Positions 33,897 to 43,230 are shown, counted from the first letter of the stretch. The stretch: DNA of 44,271 nt from an uncultured Porphyromonas sp. (GCA_943912835.1 CALTVJ010000006.1:1-44271); one strand, 5' to 3'. The notes: generated from the letters alone by a model not told the origin. Translations and numbers: made by a program.

Positions 33897-34901
33897 ATGA
33901 TTAAAGTAGGTATCAACGGATTCGGTCGTATCGGTCGTTTCGTGTTCCGTGCTGCTCAAGAGCGCAACGACATCCAGATTGTAGGTATCAATGACCTTCT
34001 TGATGTGGATTATATGGCATACATGCTAAAGTATGATACAATGCATGGTCAATTTAAGGGTACTGTAGAGGTTAAAGATGGTAACCTTGTTGTAAATGGT
34101 AACGTAATCCGTGTAACTGCTGAGAAGAATCCTGCAGACCTTAAGTGGGATGCTGTAGGTGCTGAGTATGTTGTTGAGTCTACAGGTCTATTCCTATCTA
34201 AGGACAAGGCTGAGCTTCACCTACAAGCTGGTGCTAAGTATGTAGTTATGTCTGCTCCAAGTAAGGACGATACTCCAATGTTTGTATGTGGAGTGAACAC
34301 TGACAAGTATATTAAGGGTACTCAAATCGTATCTAACGCATCTTGTACTACAAACTGTCTTGCTCCAATCGCTAAGGTTCTTAACGATAACTGGGGTATC
34401 ACTGACGGTTTGATGACAACTGTACACGCTACTACAGCTACTCAGAAGACTGTAGACGGTCCATCTGCTAAGGACTGGCGTGGTGGTCGTGCTGCTGCAG
34501 GTAACATCATCCCTTCAAGCACTGGTGCTGCTAAGGCTGTAGGTAAGGTTATCCCAGAACTTAACGGTAAGTTAACAGGTATGGCGTTCCGCGTTCCAAC
34601 ACTAGATGTATCTGTTGTTGACCTTACAGTAAATCTTGCTAAGCCTGCTAAGTATGCAGAGATCTGTGAAGCAATGAAGAAGGCTAGCGAAAACGAACTT
34701 AAGGGTATCCTTGGTTATACAGAGGATGAAGTTGTATCAAGCGATTTCCTAGGAGATGCTCGTACTTCAATCTTTGATGCTAAGGCTGGTATTGCTCTTA
34801 CAGATACATTCGTTAAGGTAGTATCTTGGTATGACAATGAGATCGGTTACTCAAACAAGGTGCTTGATCTTGTTGCTCACATGGCTAAGGTAAATGCTTA
34901 A
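33897..34901 (+). CDS. gapA: Glyceraldehyde-3-phosphate dehydrogenase (type I)
   Basis: A glycolytic enzyme that oxidises glyceraldehyde 3-phosphate with phosphate and NAD. The 334-residue protein has the NAD-binding GINGFGRIGR (5-14), the catalytic Cys150 in SNASCTTNC (146-154) and His177 in TTVHATT. KVVSWYDNEIGYSNKVLDL lies near the C-terminus. Codon choice is noticeably more uniform than in neighbours (AAG, GGT, GCT and CGT dominate), as expected for a highly expressed gene. It has its own leader, a candidate promoter and a downstream terminator, so it appears monocistronic. Confidence 0.97.
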   Translation: MIKVGINGFGRIGRFVFRAAQERNDIQIVGINDLLDVDYMAYMLKYDTMHGQFKGTVEVKDGNLVVNGNVIRVTAEKNPADLKWDAVGAEYVVESTGLFLSKDKAELHLQAGAKYVVMSAPSKDDTPMFVCGVNTDKYIKGTQIVSNASCTTNCLAPIAKVLNDNWGITDGLMTTVHATTATQKTVDGPSAKDWRGGRAAAGNIIPSSTGAAKAVGKVIPELNGKLTGMAFRVPTLDVSVVDLTVNLAKPAKYAEICEAMKKASENELKGILGYTEDEVVSSDFLGDARTSIFDAKAGIALTDTFVKVVSWYDNEIGYSNKVLDLVAHMAKVNA

Positions 34902-34940
34902 GCTTTTGGCTTAACATTGTAAAACTATCTATTTGTATTT

Positions 34941-34977
34941 ATGGCTATACTTCATATTTTGAGGTATAGCCATTTTT
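34941..34977 (+). terminator. Rho-independent terminator of gapA
   Basis: atggctatacttca (34941-34954) pairs with tgaggtatagccat (34960-34973) over 14 positions including one G-T pair, followed by a run of five T. It lies 40 bases past the gapA stop. Confidence 0.8.
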
Positions 34978-35012
34978 CTGTATTTTTAGTCCGAAATTTC
35001 AGATATTCTTAT

Positions 35013-35020
35013 TAGCTTTG
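35013..35020 (+). promoter_or_regulatory. Candidate -7 promoter element for the GH109-like gene
   Basis: tagctttg matches TAnnTTTG, 63 bases upstream of the start codon and downstream of the gapA terminator. No -33 element is obvious. Confidence 0.4.
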
Positions 35021-35083
35021 TTTTTATAAAGTGAAATGAGATTTACGAGAGTTAAGTATAAATAATAAAAAATATCAGTCGTA

Positions 35084-36508
35084 ATGAAAAAAGCAAAACT
35101 CTTCAGTGCTATTGTTGCTGTAGGTATGATTGTTTCGTGTGGATTGCAGGCTAAGCAGCCTAAGACTCCTATTCAGAACAAGGCTAAAAAGGATTATGTT
35201 ATTCGAACTCATGTTCCAGTACGTCCAGCTGGTCAAAAAGATGTACTCGGCTTAAAGCATGCTCCAATTCCTGTTGTACGTATAGGGTTTATTGGACTAG
35301 GTATGCGTGGCCCTAGTGCTGTCGATCGTATTTCAAATATTGATGGAGTAGAAATTAAAGCTCTTTGCGATTTGCATCCAGACAGAGTGGAGCGTAGCCA
35401 AAAGATTTTGGATAAATACAAAAAGCCTCGTGCTACAGCGTATAGTGGGAGTGAAGATGCTTGGAAGGAGCTATGTCGTCGTCCTGATATCGATTTGGTG
35501 TATGTTGCTACAGACTGGAAACACCATGCAGAAATGATGATTTACGCTATGGAACAAGGCAAGCATGTGGCTTGTGAGGTGCCAGCAGTAATGAATCTTA
35601 AGGAGGCTTGGGATGTTATCAATACAGCTGAAAGAACTCAACGTCACTGTATGATGCTTGAGAATTGTGTATATGATTTCTTTGAGCTTACAGCTCTTAA
35701 CATGGCTCAGAAAGGTCTTTTTGGAGAAGTGTTAAGTGGTAAGGGTGCTTATATTCATAATCTTGAAGACTTTTGGTTGGATTACGAAAAGGACTGGCGC
35801 TTTCAGTTTAATAAAGAATACAGAGGTGATGTATACGCTACGCATGGCTTAGGCCCAGTTTGCTTTGCGATGGATATACACAGAGGAGATAAGATGGATT
35901 ATCTTGTTTCGATGGATGTTCCAGCTGTTACTGTTCCTAAGTATATTGAGAAGATGAGAGGTAAGCCAGTTGGAGAATTTAAGAATGGGGAAGTAACACA
36001 TACACTCATCAAGACTAATAAGGGTAAAACAATTTATCTTGAGCACAATGTAGCTTCGTATCGTCCTTATGATCGTATGTTCCAACTAACTGGTACCGAT
36101 GGCTTTGCTAACAAATATCCAGTAAGCGGAATCAGTCTTCGCCCTACGGAAGAAAATAAGCGTGTTGTTAAAAATCACGAAGATCTCAAAGCGCATGGTT
36201 TTGTTAGCGATGAAGTGAAGAAACAGTTGATGGAAAAATACCAACATCCTATCGCTAAGGATATAGCAGAGAAAGCTAAGCGTGTAGGTGGTCATGGTGG
36301 TATGGATTTCATCATGGACTATCGCTTAATTTATTGCTTGCAAAACGGATTGCCTCTTGATATGGATGTCTATGATTTGGCAGAATGGTCTGCAATTGGG
36401 GAGTTGACTCGTATTTCTTTGGAGAATAATTCGGCTCCGGTTGAAATCCCAGACTTTACTCGTGGTGCTTGGAAGCGAGTAAAGGGACAGAGCTTTGCTA
36501 CTAAGTAG
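35084..36508 (+). CDS. GH109-like Gfo/Idh/MocA family lipoprotein (alpha-N-acetylgalactosaminidase candidate)
   Basis: The 474-residue protein starts with a lipoprotein signal (IVSC, Cys19). It has a Rossmann dinucleotide-binding motif IGFIGLGMRG (67-76), then YVATDWKHHAEM and GKHVACEVPAVM. The later stretch HCMMLENCVYDFFELTALN (188-206), with GKGAYIHNL (219-227) and YATHGLGPVC (251-260), closely follows glycoside hydrolase family 109, NAD-dependent enzymes that release alpha-linked N-acetylgalactosamine. The family has few characterised members, so the substrate is inferred. It is flanked by terminators, so it is a single-gene unit. It faces a ROK-family gene. Cell-surface or periplasmic location follows from the lipid signal. 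Confidence 0.78.
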   Translation: MKKAKLFSAIVAVGMIVSCGLQAKQPKTPIQNKAKKDYVIRTHVPVRPAGQKDVLGLKHAPIPVVRIGFIGLGMRGPSAVDRISNIDGVEIKALCDLHPDRVERSQKILDKYKKPRATAYSGSEDAWKELCRRPDIDLVYVATDWKHHAEMMIYAMEQGKHVACEVPAVMNLKEAWDVINTAERTQRHCMMLENCVYDFFELTALNMAQKGLFGEVLSGKGAYIHNLEDFWLDYEKDWRFQFNKEYRGDVYATHGLGPVCFAMDIHRGDKMDYLVSMDVPAVTVPKYIEKMRGKPVGEFKNGEVTHTLIKTNKGKTIYLEHNVASYRPYDRMFQLTGTDGFANKYPVSGISLRPTEENKRVVKNHEDLKAHGFVSDEVKKQLMEKYQHPIAKDIAEKAKRVGGHGGMDFIMDYRLIYCLQNGLPLDMDVYDLAEWSAIGELTRISLENNSAPVEIPDFTRGAWKRVKGQSFATK

Positions 36509-36528
36509 ACCCTAACATTTGAAAACTA

Positions 36529-36573
36529 AACTATAGGCAGCTAATACATTACATTAGTTGCCTATAGTTTTTT
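36529..36573 (+). terminator. Rho-independent terminator of the GH109-like gene
   Basis: aactataggcagctaat (36529-36545) pairs with attagttgcctatagtt (36553-36569), 17 pairs with one G-T, loop of seven bases, then a run of T to 36573. Confidence 0.85.
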
Positions 36574-36582
36574 AGCAAAGGA

Positions 36583-36615
36583 AAATAGGCTGACTATTTA
36601 ATAGTCAGCCTATTT
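36583..36615 (-). terminator. Terminator of the DEAD-box/ROK transcript
   Basis: A perfect 16-bp inverted repeat (36583-36598 with 36600-36615) around one base. On the minus strand it is followed by ttttcctttg, giving a T-rich tail just past the ROK stop at 36648. It stands back to back with the terminator of the convergent gene. Confidence 0.75.
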
Positions 36616-36647
36616 AGTAAATGATGCTTATTGATCTTATTGTTATC

Positions 36648-37892
36648 TTAGTAATCGCTGCTGATACTATTCTGACTGAATCGTCGGATACGAGCCTGCA
36701 TACATGCTCCAATGAGTCCAGCTCTATCTCCAAGCTTTGCTAAAACGATTTGAGTGTCCTTGCTTACGATATTTAGAGAGTATTTGCGTACTACTGGCTT
36801 TAGCACATCTAATAGGTAGTCTCCAATACGACTGATTGATCCTCCAATGATGACCATATCAGGGTTAAGGATATTCATCAAGGTAGATATTTGTTCTCCA
36901 AGGCTTATAATTTGTTCTGAAATTAGCTCCAAAACTAATGCATCCTCACTTCGTGCTGCCACAATAATTTGTTCAAGGCTAATCTCTTTCCCTTTTTGAA
37001 CCAAACTAGAAAGCATAGATGATTCCCCTGCAAGGATGCGTTCTTTGACTTTGCGCTGTAGAGCTAGACCACTTACTTCTGTTTCAAAACACCCCTTTTT
37101 ACCACAGTGACAAATGATTTGATTGTCAAAGGCTGTGATATGCCCGATTTCACCACTAAATCCCGATTTACCAAGATGTATTTTGTGATCAACGATAACC
37201 CCTAAGCCAAGCCCCCAACTGAAGTTGACATACAAAGCATTGCGTGGTGGTTCCTGACCATCTTGTACACATACGCCTTGTGTAAACTCTCCATAAGTCA
37301 TTCCTCTAGTGTCGTTGTCAAGACTGACGTGTGTACCTATCTTTTCTGCTAAGACATCAGATAGAGTTTTCCCTTCAATAAAAGTGAAGTGGTTGTGGCT
37401 TTCTCCTGTTTGAGGGTTAATTCTCCCTGGTATATTAAAGTTTATGTTGAGAACTTCTCGAATGCGATGCTTAGAGGCTTTAACGTGCTCAAGGACGAGC
37501 TGGCAGAGTTTGTCGAGAGACTCTTGAGTGTTATTCAGGATATAAGGGACTTCAAATGCAGAGTAACGCATTTGTCCTACAATGTCAATGATTCCGATGT
37601 TAATATGGTCGTGTTTGACATCGACCCCAACGAAATAAGCAGCTTCTTCTCGGAGTTTGTATAGATAGGGGTAACGTCCTCCTGAGACCTCAAGTTTCCC
37701 AGCCGAAACAATCCAGCCAGAGTGCATCATATCTGAAACGATTTTTGTTACACTGGGGATACTTAGGCTGACCACTTTCGCTAGGTCGTTGATTGTGGCT
37801 TTGTCTCTAGTGATTAGTTCGGCGATAATCCTACGCTTTACTTTGCTTTTGGGGCCTAATTCGAGTTCCTTTAATAGTGATTGCTCTATCAT
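36648..37892 (-). CDS. ROK family transcriptional regulator (NagC/XylR type)
   Basis: The 414-residue protein combines a winged helix-turn-helix at about 18-65 (RDKATINDLAKVVSLSIPSV) with a ROK sugar-binding domain from about 85. The zinc motif is complete: His251 with CHCGKKGCFETE (261-272). The ROK kinase-site equivalent is LDNDTRG (191-197). Such proteins repress sugar-use genes and are released by a sugar or sugar phosphate. Ligand and targets are unknown; the convergent GH109-like gene is an attractive candidate target. Its ATG overlaps the TGA of the DEAD-box gene (ATGA), so the two are coupled. Confidence 0.87.
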   Translation of the reverse strand: MIEQSLLKELELGPKSKVKRRIIAELITRDKATINDLAKVVSLSIPSVTKIVSDMMHSGWIVSAGKLEVSGGRYPYLYKLREEAAYFVGVDVKHDHINIGIIDIVGQMRYSAFEVPYILNNTQESLDKLCQLVLEHVKASKHRIREVLNINFNIPGRINPQTGESHNHFTFIEGKTLSDVLAEKIGTHVSLDNDTRGMTYGEFTQGVCVQDGQEPPRNALYVNFSWGLGLGVIVDHKIHLGKSGFSGEIGHITAFDNQIICHCGKKGCFETEVSGLALQRKVKERILAGESSMLSSLVQKGKEISLEQIIVAARSEDALVLELISEQIISLGEQISTLMNILNPDMVIIGGSISRIGDYLLDVLKPVVRKYSLNIVSKDTQIVLAKLGDRAGLIGACMQARIRRFSQNSISSDY

Positions 37893-39157
37893 AATTTTAT
37901 TGTTTTATTTTTTTTGTTTTTACGTGGTTGACTCTTGGCTCTCCTGAGAGTTCTCCTATTCCCTTGTGAGCGGTGTCTGGTTTTATGAGACTTTTGTTTA
38001 GGAGTATATGCTGGTCCTTCTCCTAGTTCGGTCGGGATGATAAGTCTTTCTATTTCTTTTCCAAGAAAGGACTCAAGCTCAGCAAACCCACTTTGTTCGT
38101 GTTCGCCAACTAGTGTAAGAGCTAAACCTTTGTCGTTGTTGCCTCTAGCAGTGCGACCTATACGATGTACATAGTCTTCGTGGTCGTGTGGTAGGTCGTA
38201 GTTGATAACGAGCTCGATATTGTCTATGTCAATGCCTCTAGCGACTATATCTGTAGCTACAAGTACGTCTATTTTACCAGCTTTGAAGTCTCGCATCACT
38301 TGTTCACGTTTTGCTTGATCAAGGTCGCTATGCATTGCGTGTGTTCGGATCCCCAGTTTTTGGATACGACGGTCTACTTCTTTACACTTTAGTTTGCTTG
38401 AGCAAAATATGATGTTTCGCTCAGCTTGGTGTGTCATTAGGAAGTTGGCTACAAGCTCTACTTTTTGTTTGTCATAGCAGATATATACTTGCTGTATAAT
38501 ACTTTCGGGTGGTCTGCTGATGGCAATTTCTACCTCCGTAGGATTTTTCAGGATGCTTTTGGCAAAACGTTTGATCTTGGCAGGCATAGTTGCCGAGAAC
38601 ATAACTGTTTGACAATGGTTTGGAAGCATCGCTTTGATTTGTTGGATGTCTTCCATAAATCCCATGTCTAACATACGGTCTGCTTCGTCTAGTACAAAAT
38701 ATGAAACTTCAGAGAAGTCTGCATCTTTTTGTACGTTTAGTAAAGCTAGTAAGCGTCCAGGTGTCGCAATTACAATGTCTACACCTTGACTAATACCTCT
38801 TTGTTGCTGCGCAAAGGTTATGCCATCTGTACCTCCGTATATAGATACAGAGCTAATAGGCATAAAATAGCTAAATCCGTCTAGCTGTTGCTCTATCTGC
38901 ACGGCGAGTTCTCGCGTGGGAACCATAATGAGCGCATTGACCTTGTCAGGAGTACAAGCTCCTTGCACCAATTTATTTAATATGGGTAGTAGGTATGCTG
39001 CAGTTTTTCCCGTTCCTGTTTGGGCACAAGCAATCATATCTTTCCCTTGCAGTAGGAGAGGGATAGTCGCTTCTTGAATTGGGGTTGCTTCGATAAAATT
39101 CATCGACTCCAATCCATCTAAGACTTCGTATTCTAATGAGAAATCCTCAAATAACAT
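37889..39157 (-). CDS. DEAD-box RNA helicase (RhlE-like)
   Basis: An ATP-dependent RNA helicase of the DEAD-box family, probably acting in ribosome assembly or RNA decay. The 422-residue protein has FxxF-type Q motif residues near PIQEATIPLLLQGKD, motif I AQTGTGKT, Ia PTRELAVQ, II VLDEADRMLD, III FSATMP, V VATDIVARGIDI and VI HRIGRTAR. The C-terminal 40 residues are strongly basic (lysine and arginine rich), as in RhlE proteins, and probably aid RNA binding. It has its own TAnnTTTG element and overlaps the ROK gene by four bases. Confidence 0.9.
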   Translation of the reverse strand: MLFEDFSLEYEVLDGLESMNFIEATPIQEATIPLLLQGKDMIACAQTGTGKTAAYLLPILNKLVQGACTPDKVNALIMVPTRELAVQIEQQLDGFSYFMPISSVSIYGGTDGITFAQQQRGISQGVDIVIATPGRLLALLNVQKDADFSEVSYFVLDEADRMLDMGFMEDIQQIKAMLPNHCQTVMFSATMPAKIKRFAKSILKNPTEVEIAISRPPESIIQQVYICYDKQKVELVANFLMTHQAERNIIFCSSKLKCKEVDRRIQKLGIRTHAMHSDLDQAKREQVMRDFKAGKIDVLVATDIVARGIDIDNIELVINYDLPHDHEDYVHRIGRTARGNNDKGLALTLVGEHEQSGFAELESFLGKEIERLIIPTELGEGPAYTPKQKSHKTRHRSQGNRRTLRRAKSQPRKNKKNKTIKL

Positions 39158-39198
39158 TTCATCCTTTTGATTGAATCACTCCTCAATGTTTTAATAGC

Positions 39199-39206
39199 CA
39201 AATATA
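39199..39206 (-). promoter_or_regulatory. Candidate -7 promoter element for the DEAD-box/ROK unit
   Basis: On the minus strand tatatttg matches TAnnTTTG, 42 bases upstream of the DEAD-box start, inside the 114-base gap after the capA-like gene. Confidence 0.4.
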
Positions 39207-39271
39207 GTCTTTTTACTTCGTTTTTTTAATAATAACTTGAAGTATTGAGGTGTATTTTATTATTAAAGAAA

Positions 39272-40396
39272 CTATTTAACTAAGTTGATGGTTCTGTAAT
39301 GTTTGCAAAAAATATCTAGTTCTTTACTTTCGTGTAATGGGAGGATGCGATGGGAGGTGTTTTTTTGATGAATATCTACAGGGAGTAATCTATATATAGC
39401 TTGTTTTTCTTTGTTTAGCTTATTAACAAAGACATATTGGTAGCTTGGACTGATGTTGATCGGGGCATGTCCCTCATGCGAGATGTCTAAGGTTAGAATG
39501 AGTCCACCACGAGTTGGTATAGGAGTCTTTTGATTGCTAATGAAGTTACCCATAGAGTAAATCACAAAAGTCTTTTTATCGCTAGACTTAGAATTTAGCC
39601 ATGTACTTTCTTGCACAACATGTGGGTGACTCCCAATAATAATATCTACGCCTTGGTCACTTAACCACTGGGCTAAAGCTTTTTGATCTTTATTGGGTTT
39701 ATTTTGATATTCTTCGCCCCAGTGTATTTGTATGATTTTGCAATTTGCATTTAGACTATCTGCTCGTTTAATATCTTGTTTGATTGTTATGGTGTCTATC
39801 AGATCGACCCATTGAGGTTCTGGTACTTTGAGTCCATTGGTTCCGTAACTATAGGCTAATAGTGCAATTTTTGAGTTAGAAATTTCAAGTATAAGTGGAC
39901 TTTCTGTTATCCTATCCTGCTTGTTGCGGTAGCTTCCCGTATGTGCAATACCTAGGCTGTCCAATACGTCAAGCGTGTTGATGATTCCTTTGCTAGATCT
40001 ATCTGCAGAGTGGTTGTTGCTTGTTGTAAGTACATCGAAACCAACCTCTTTTAGTGCTCTAGCTAAGCTTGGAGGACTAGAAAACATAGGATAGCCTGTA
40101 TATGGTTTTCCGCCAAAGGTTGTTTCAAGATTCCCTATGCTAATATCTGCATTTTGTATGAGCGTCTGTATGCTGTCGAAACTCGTACTAAAGTCATAAT
40201 CATCTTTGCCTCTATGTGCAGCCCGTATTTGGGGACCATGTGTCATGATGTCACCAACAAATACTAGGCGGTATTTGCTCAGTTTGTAATTCTGTGTATG
40301 GTGTTGCTCGTTATTGCTTTGTCCCCCTACATAAGAAGAGCAAGATAGTAATGCCCATATAATTAAAAGATACGTGTTTCTAAAATGAAGTTTCAT
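39272..40396 (-). CDS. CapA/PgsA-family lipoprotein, metallophosphatase fold
   Basis: The 374-residue protein has a lipoprotein signal ending LLSC (Cys19). The mature part shows the CapA family metal-site pattern: VFVGDIMTHGP, ISIGNLETTFGG, TTSNNHSADRS, IIQIHWGEEY and IIGSHPHVVQ. CapA was named for poly-gamma-glutamate capsule synthesis in Bacillus, but many Bacteroidota have a lone copy without capB or capC, and none is seen here. Its function in this organism is therefore unknown. It lies 28 bases after uvrB, so is likely co-transcribed with it. Confidence 0.8.
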   Translation of the reverse strand: MKLHFRNTYLLIIWALLSCSSYVGGQSNNEQHHTQNYKLSKYRLVFVGDIMTHGPQIRAAHRGKDDYDFSTSFDSIQTLIQNADISIGNLETTFGGKPYTGYPMFSSPPSLARALKEVGFDVLTTSNNHSADRSSKGIINTLDVLDSLGIAHTGSYRNKQDRITESPLILEISNSKIALLAYSYGTNGLKVPEPQWVDLIDTITIKQDIKRADSLNANCKIIQIHWGEEYQNKPNKDQKALAQWLSDQGVDIIIGSHPHVVQESTWLNSKSSDKKTFVIYSMGNFISNQKTPIPTRGGLILTLDISHEGHAPINISPSYQYVFVNKLNKEKQAIYRLLPVDIHQKNTSHRILPLHESKELDIFCKHYRTINLVK

Positions 40397-40424
40397 AGTT
40401 ACTAGGAAGTCTGATGTGTTTTGA

Positions 40425-42443
40425 TTAAGAGTACTTGCTTAGTATTTGCCCTAGTTGTTGCAGTTCATTGCGTAGACGTGCCGCCTCTAGAAAGTCTGTT
40501 TCATCAGCAGCTCGCATCATTTCTTTGCGAGTATGCTCAATGAGTTGTTGTAGTTGTTCTTTATTCAGTTTTTGTATGTCTATATCTGTACCGATGACGG
40601 CTGGTGTTGATGAGCCTTGTACACTATTTGTGCTTTTTTGTCCATCAGTCCAGATCGATTGGCTTTGTTTGACGATGGGTTGAGGGGTAATGCCATGAGC
40701 TTCGTTGTATGCCATCTGTATTTCCCTTCGTCTTTTTGTCTCTTCTATGGTCAATCTCATGCTCTCGGTGACCTTATCTGCATAGAATATCACTCGTCCA
40801 TTGACGTTGCGTGCTGCACGACCCACGGTTTGAGTTAATGAGCGATGTGAGCGTAAAAATCCCTCTTTGTCGGTATCAAGTATGGCGACTAATGCAACTT
40901 CGGGCAAGTCTAGACCTTCTCTTAGAAGATTTACTCCGATGAGGACGTCGAAGACGCCTTTGCGAAGTTCCTCCATAATGCGTACTCTGTCTAGTGTATC
41001 TACATCGCTGTGTATGTAACTACATTTGATGCGATGACGCAGTAGGTATTCGCTCAGCTCTTCAGCCATGCGCTTGGTCAAGGTCGTTACCAAGACTCTC
41101 TCTCCTCGTGTGATGCTTTGTTGTATTTCTTCCTCAAGGTCGTCTACTTGATGCTCGGTAGGTCTTAATTCGATGATAGGATCTAGAAGTCCTGTTGGAC
41201 GAATAAGTTGTTCGACAATAACGCCCTCACTTTGTTGCAATTCGTATTCTGCTGGTGTCGCACTAATGTATAGGGTGCGTGGAGTTAGGCTAGAGAACTC
41301 TTCAAAAGTAAGCGGTCTATTGTCTAGAGCAGCAGGTAGACGGAAGCCGTAATCGACGAGATTGACTTTGCGAGAGCGATCTCCCCCATACATAGCTTTG
41401 ATTTGTGGTATGGTAACGTGACTTTCGTCTATGATTAGTAAAAAGTCGTCAGGGAAGTAATCAAATAGACAGTAGGGTCTAGCTCCAGGGATGCGTCCAT
41501 CGAAATAACGAGAATAGTTCTCAATACCTGAGCAATACCCCAGCTCTCGTATCATCTCCATATCGTAGCTTACTCGCTCGTATAGGCGTTTGGCTTCGTA
41601 AACTTTACCTTCCTCCTCAAGCTCTTGGACTCGTGCCCCTAAATCTAGAGCCATTTGGTCGAGTGCACGATTTACCTGCTCTTGTGTTGTGACAAATAGG
41701 TTCGCAGGGTGAATAGCTAAACTGGGCATAGGACCATACTCTCTCCCTGTTTGTGGATCAAAGGAGGCAATGCGTTCTATTTCATCGTCCCAAAAGGTGA
41801 TGCGATAGGCGATACCGTTGAAGCCTTCGATAGCAGGAAAAACGTCGACTGTGTCGCCTTTGCTTCGGAAGTATCCACTCTCGAAGGTAACTTTATCGTT
41901 GATGTAATGGTTGCTAACGAGATCTCTCGTAAAATCTGTTTGAGCATATTTATTCCCTACATGCAGATGTATAATTTTCTCTGCAAAGACACTTGGGTCT
42001 GCCATACCATAGAGGCAAGATACGGAGCTGACAACGATGACGTCACTGCGTCCAGAAAGTAGAGAGGCTGTCGTGCGTAAACGAAGTTTCTCTATCTCTG
42101 CGTTGATTGCCATATCTTTCTCTATGTAGGTGTCTGAGTGTGCAATATAAGCTTCGGGTTGATAGTAATCATAATAACTCACGAAGTATTCTACGGCATT
42201 CTCAGGGAAGAAAGCCTTAAACTCTGCGTACAGCTGGGCTGCCAAAGTTTTGTTATGGCTTAATATGAGTGTTGGTCTTCCTATTTGCTCAATGACGTTG
42301 GCGGCAGTGAATGTTTTTCCCGAACCTGTTACACCGAGTAGGGTTTGATAATTTTGCCCCTCCTCAAAGCCTTTTACGAGGGCTTTGATTGCTTCGGGTT
42401 GATCTCCTGTCGGTTGGAATTGTGATTGTAAACTAAAATTCAT
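40425..42443 (-). CDS. uvrB: Excinuclease ABC subunit B
   Basis: Receives damaged DNA from UvrA, verifies the lesion and recruits UvrC for incision. The 672-residue protein has Walker A GVTGSGKTF, the DNA-threading beta-hairpin region YYDYYQPEAYIAHSDTYIEK, the DE(S)H box IIDESHVTIPQ, and the helicase motifs TLTKRMAEELSEYL, IGVNLLREGLDLPEV and TQTVGRAARN. The C-terminal UVR domain (about 632-665) binds UvrC. It starts 20 bases after the O-methyltransferase gene and is followed by the capA-like gene. Confidence 0.96.
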   Translation of the reverse strand: MNFSLQSQFQPTGDQPEAIKALVKGFEEGQNYQTLLGVTGSGKTFTAANVIEQIGRPTLILSHNKTLAAQLYAEFKAFFPENAVEYFVSYYDYYQPEAYIAHSDTYIEKDMAINAEIEKLRLRTTASLLSGRSDVIVVSSVSCLYGMADPSVFAEKIIHLHVGNKYAQTDFTRDLVSNHYINDKVTFESGYFRSKGDTVDVFPAIEGFNGIAYRITFWDDEIERIASFDPQTGREYGPMPSLAIHPANLFVTTQEQVNRALDQMALDLGARVQELEEEGKVYEAKRLYERVSYDMEMIRELGYCSGIENYSRYFDGRIPGARPYCLFDYFPDDFLLIIDESHVTIPQIKAMYGGDRSRKVNLVDYGFRLPAALDNRPLTFEEFSSLTPRTLYISATPAEYELQQSEGVIVEQLIRPTGLLDPIIELRPTEHQVDDLEEEIQQSITRGERVLVTTLTKRMAEELSEYLLRHRIKCSYIHSDVDTLDRVRIMEELRKGVFDVLIGVNLLREGLDLPEVALVAILDTDKEGFLRSHRSLTQTVGRAARNVNGRVIFYADKVTESMRLTIEETKRRREIQMAYNEAHGITPQPIVKQSQSIWTDGQKSTNSVQGSSTPAVIGTDIDIQKLNKEQLQQLIEHTRKEMMRAADETDFLEAARLRNELQQLGQILSKYS

Positions 42444-42463
42444 TCTTTTGGGGAGGCTGATGT

Positions 42464-43108
42464 CTAAATGACGCGAATGAGGGATAGCCCATCACGCATA
42501 GGAAGTATTAGGTTTTCGACTCTGGGGTCATCTTGTACCATGCGATTAAACTCGAGGATACGTTGAGTCTGTATATCGCTCTCTTTGACGGGTTCCACGA
42601 CTTTACCATCCCAAAGTGTGTTATCAGCAATAATCAGAGCCCCACTGCGAAGATGAGGTACAATCATTTCGTAGTACTCGGGGTACTGACGCTTGTTGGC
42701 ATCTATATAGACGATGTCGAACTCTATTTGTTTAACCAGCTCGGGGATAAGTACCATAGCATCGCCAATATGGAGTTGGATTTTGTCTTTGTGCTCAGCT
42801 TCGTCTATGTAGGTACGTATGAAATCTTCCATTTCATCATCATACTCTATGGTATGTAGTTCTCCTCCATAGGGTAAGGCTTCTGCCATACTATGAGCAG
42901 CATACCCCGAATAACTTCCTACTTCTAAGATGTACTTGGCTTGCATAAGTTGGACTAACATGCGCAAAAAATTCCCTTGTAGATGTCCAGATAGCATTCG
43001 TGGGCGAATGAGTTTGAGCTGAGCCATGCGTGCGATGTGCCTACGCAAGGGGCTTTCTTGCGTCGTATGGTCAAGGATATATTGCTCAAGAGCTTGAGTT
43101 TGATTCAT
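42464..43108 (-). CDS. SAM-dependent class I O-methyltransferase (CCoAMT-like)
   Basis: The 214-residue protein has the family fold markers LEVGSYSGYAA (61-71) for SAM binding, and the metal-binding Asp136 (YIDANKRQY) with Asp162-Asn163 (IIADNTLWDG). Related enzymes methylate catechol-type hydroxyls or, in some bacteria, a tRNA uridine (TrmR). Asp/Asn metal ligands are kept, so it is probably active. The substrate cannot be told from the sequence. It heads the transcript that continues into uvrB. Confidence 0.85.
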   Translation of the reverse strand: MNQTQALEQYILDHTTQESPLRRHIARMAQLKLIRPRMLSGHLQGNFLRMLVQLMQAKYILEVGSYSGYAAHSMAEALPYGGELHTIEYDDEMEDFIRTYIDEAEHKDKIQLHIGDAMVLIPELVKQIEFDIVYIDANKRQYPEYYEMIVPHLRSGALIIADNTLWDGKVVEPVKESDIQTQRILEFNRMVQDDPRVENLILPMRDGLSLIRVI

Positions 43109-43143
43109 ATTTTGTTGTAAGCCGATTGAAGCCTAAAAGTCTA

Positions 43144-43151
43144 CAAATTTA
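43144..43151 (-). promoter_or_regulatory. Candidate -7 promoter element for the O-methyltransferase/uvrB unit
   Basis: On the minus strand taaatttg matches TAnnTTTG, 36 bases upstream of the start codon. The nearest TTG is only 11 bases upstream, so the -33 element is not established. Confidence 0.35.
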
Positions 43152-43230
43152 CCGATAATTATCAAGTTGTGCACACTTTATCCACATAGCTAGTCATGGA
43201 TGCGTATGAATATCTATCGAAAGGGTGATT

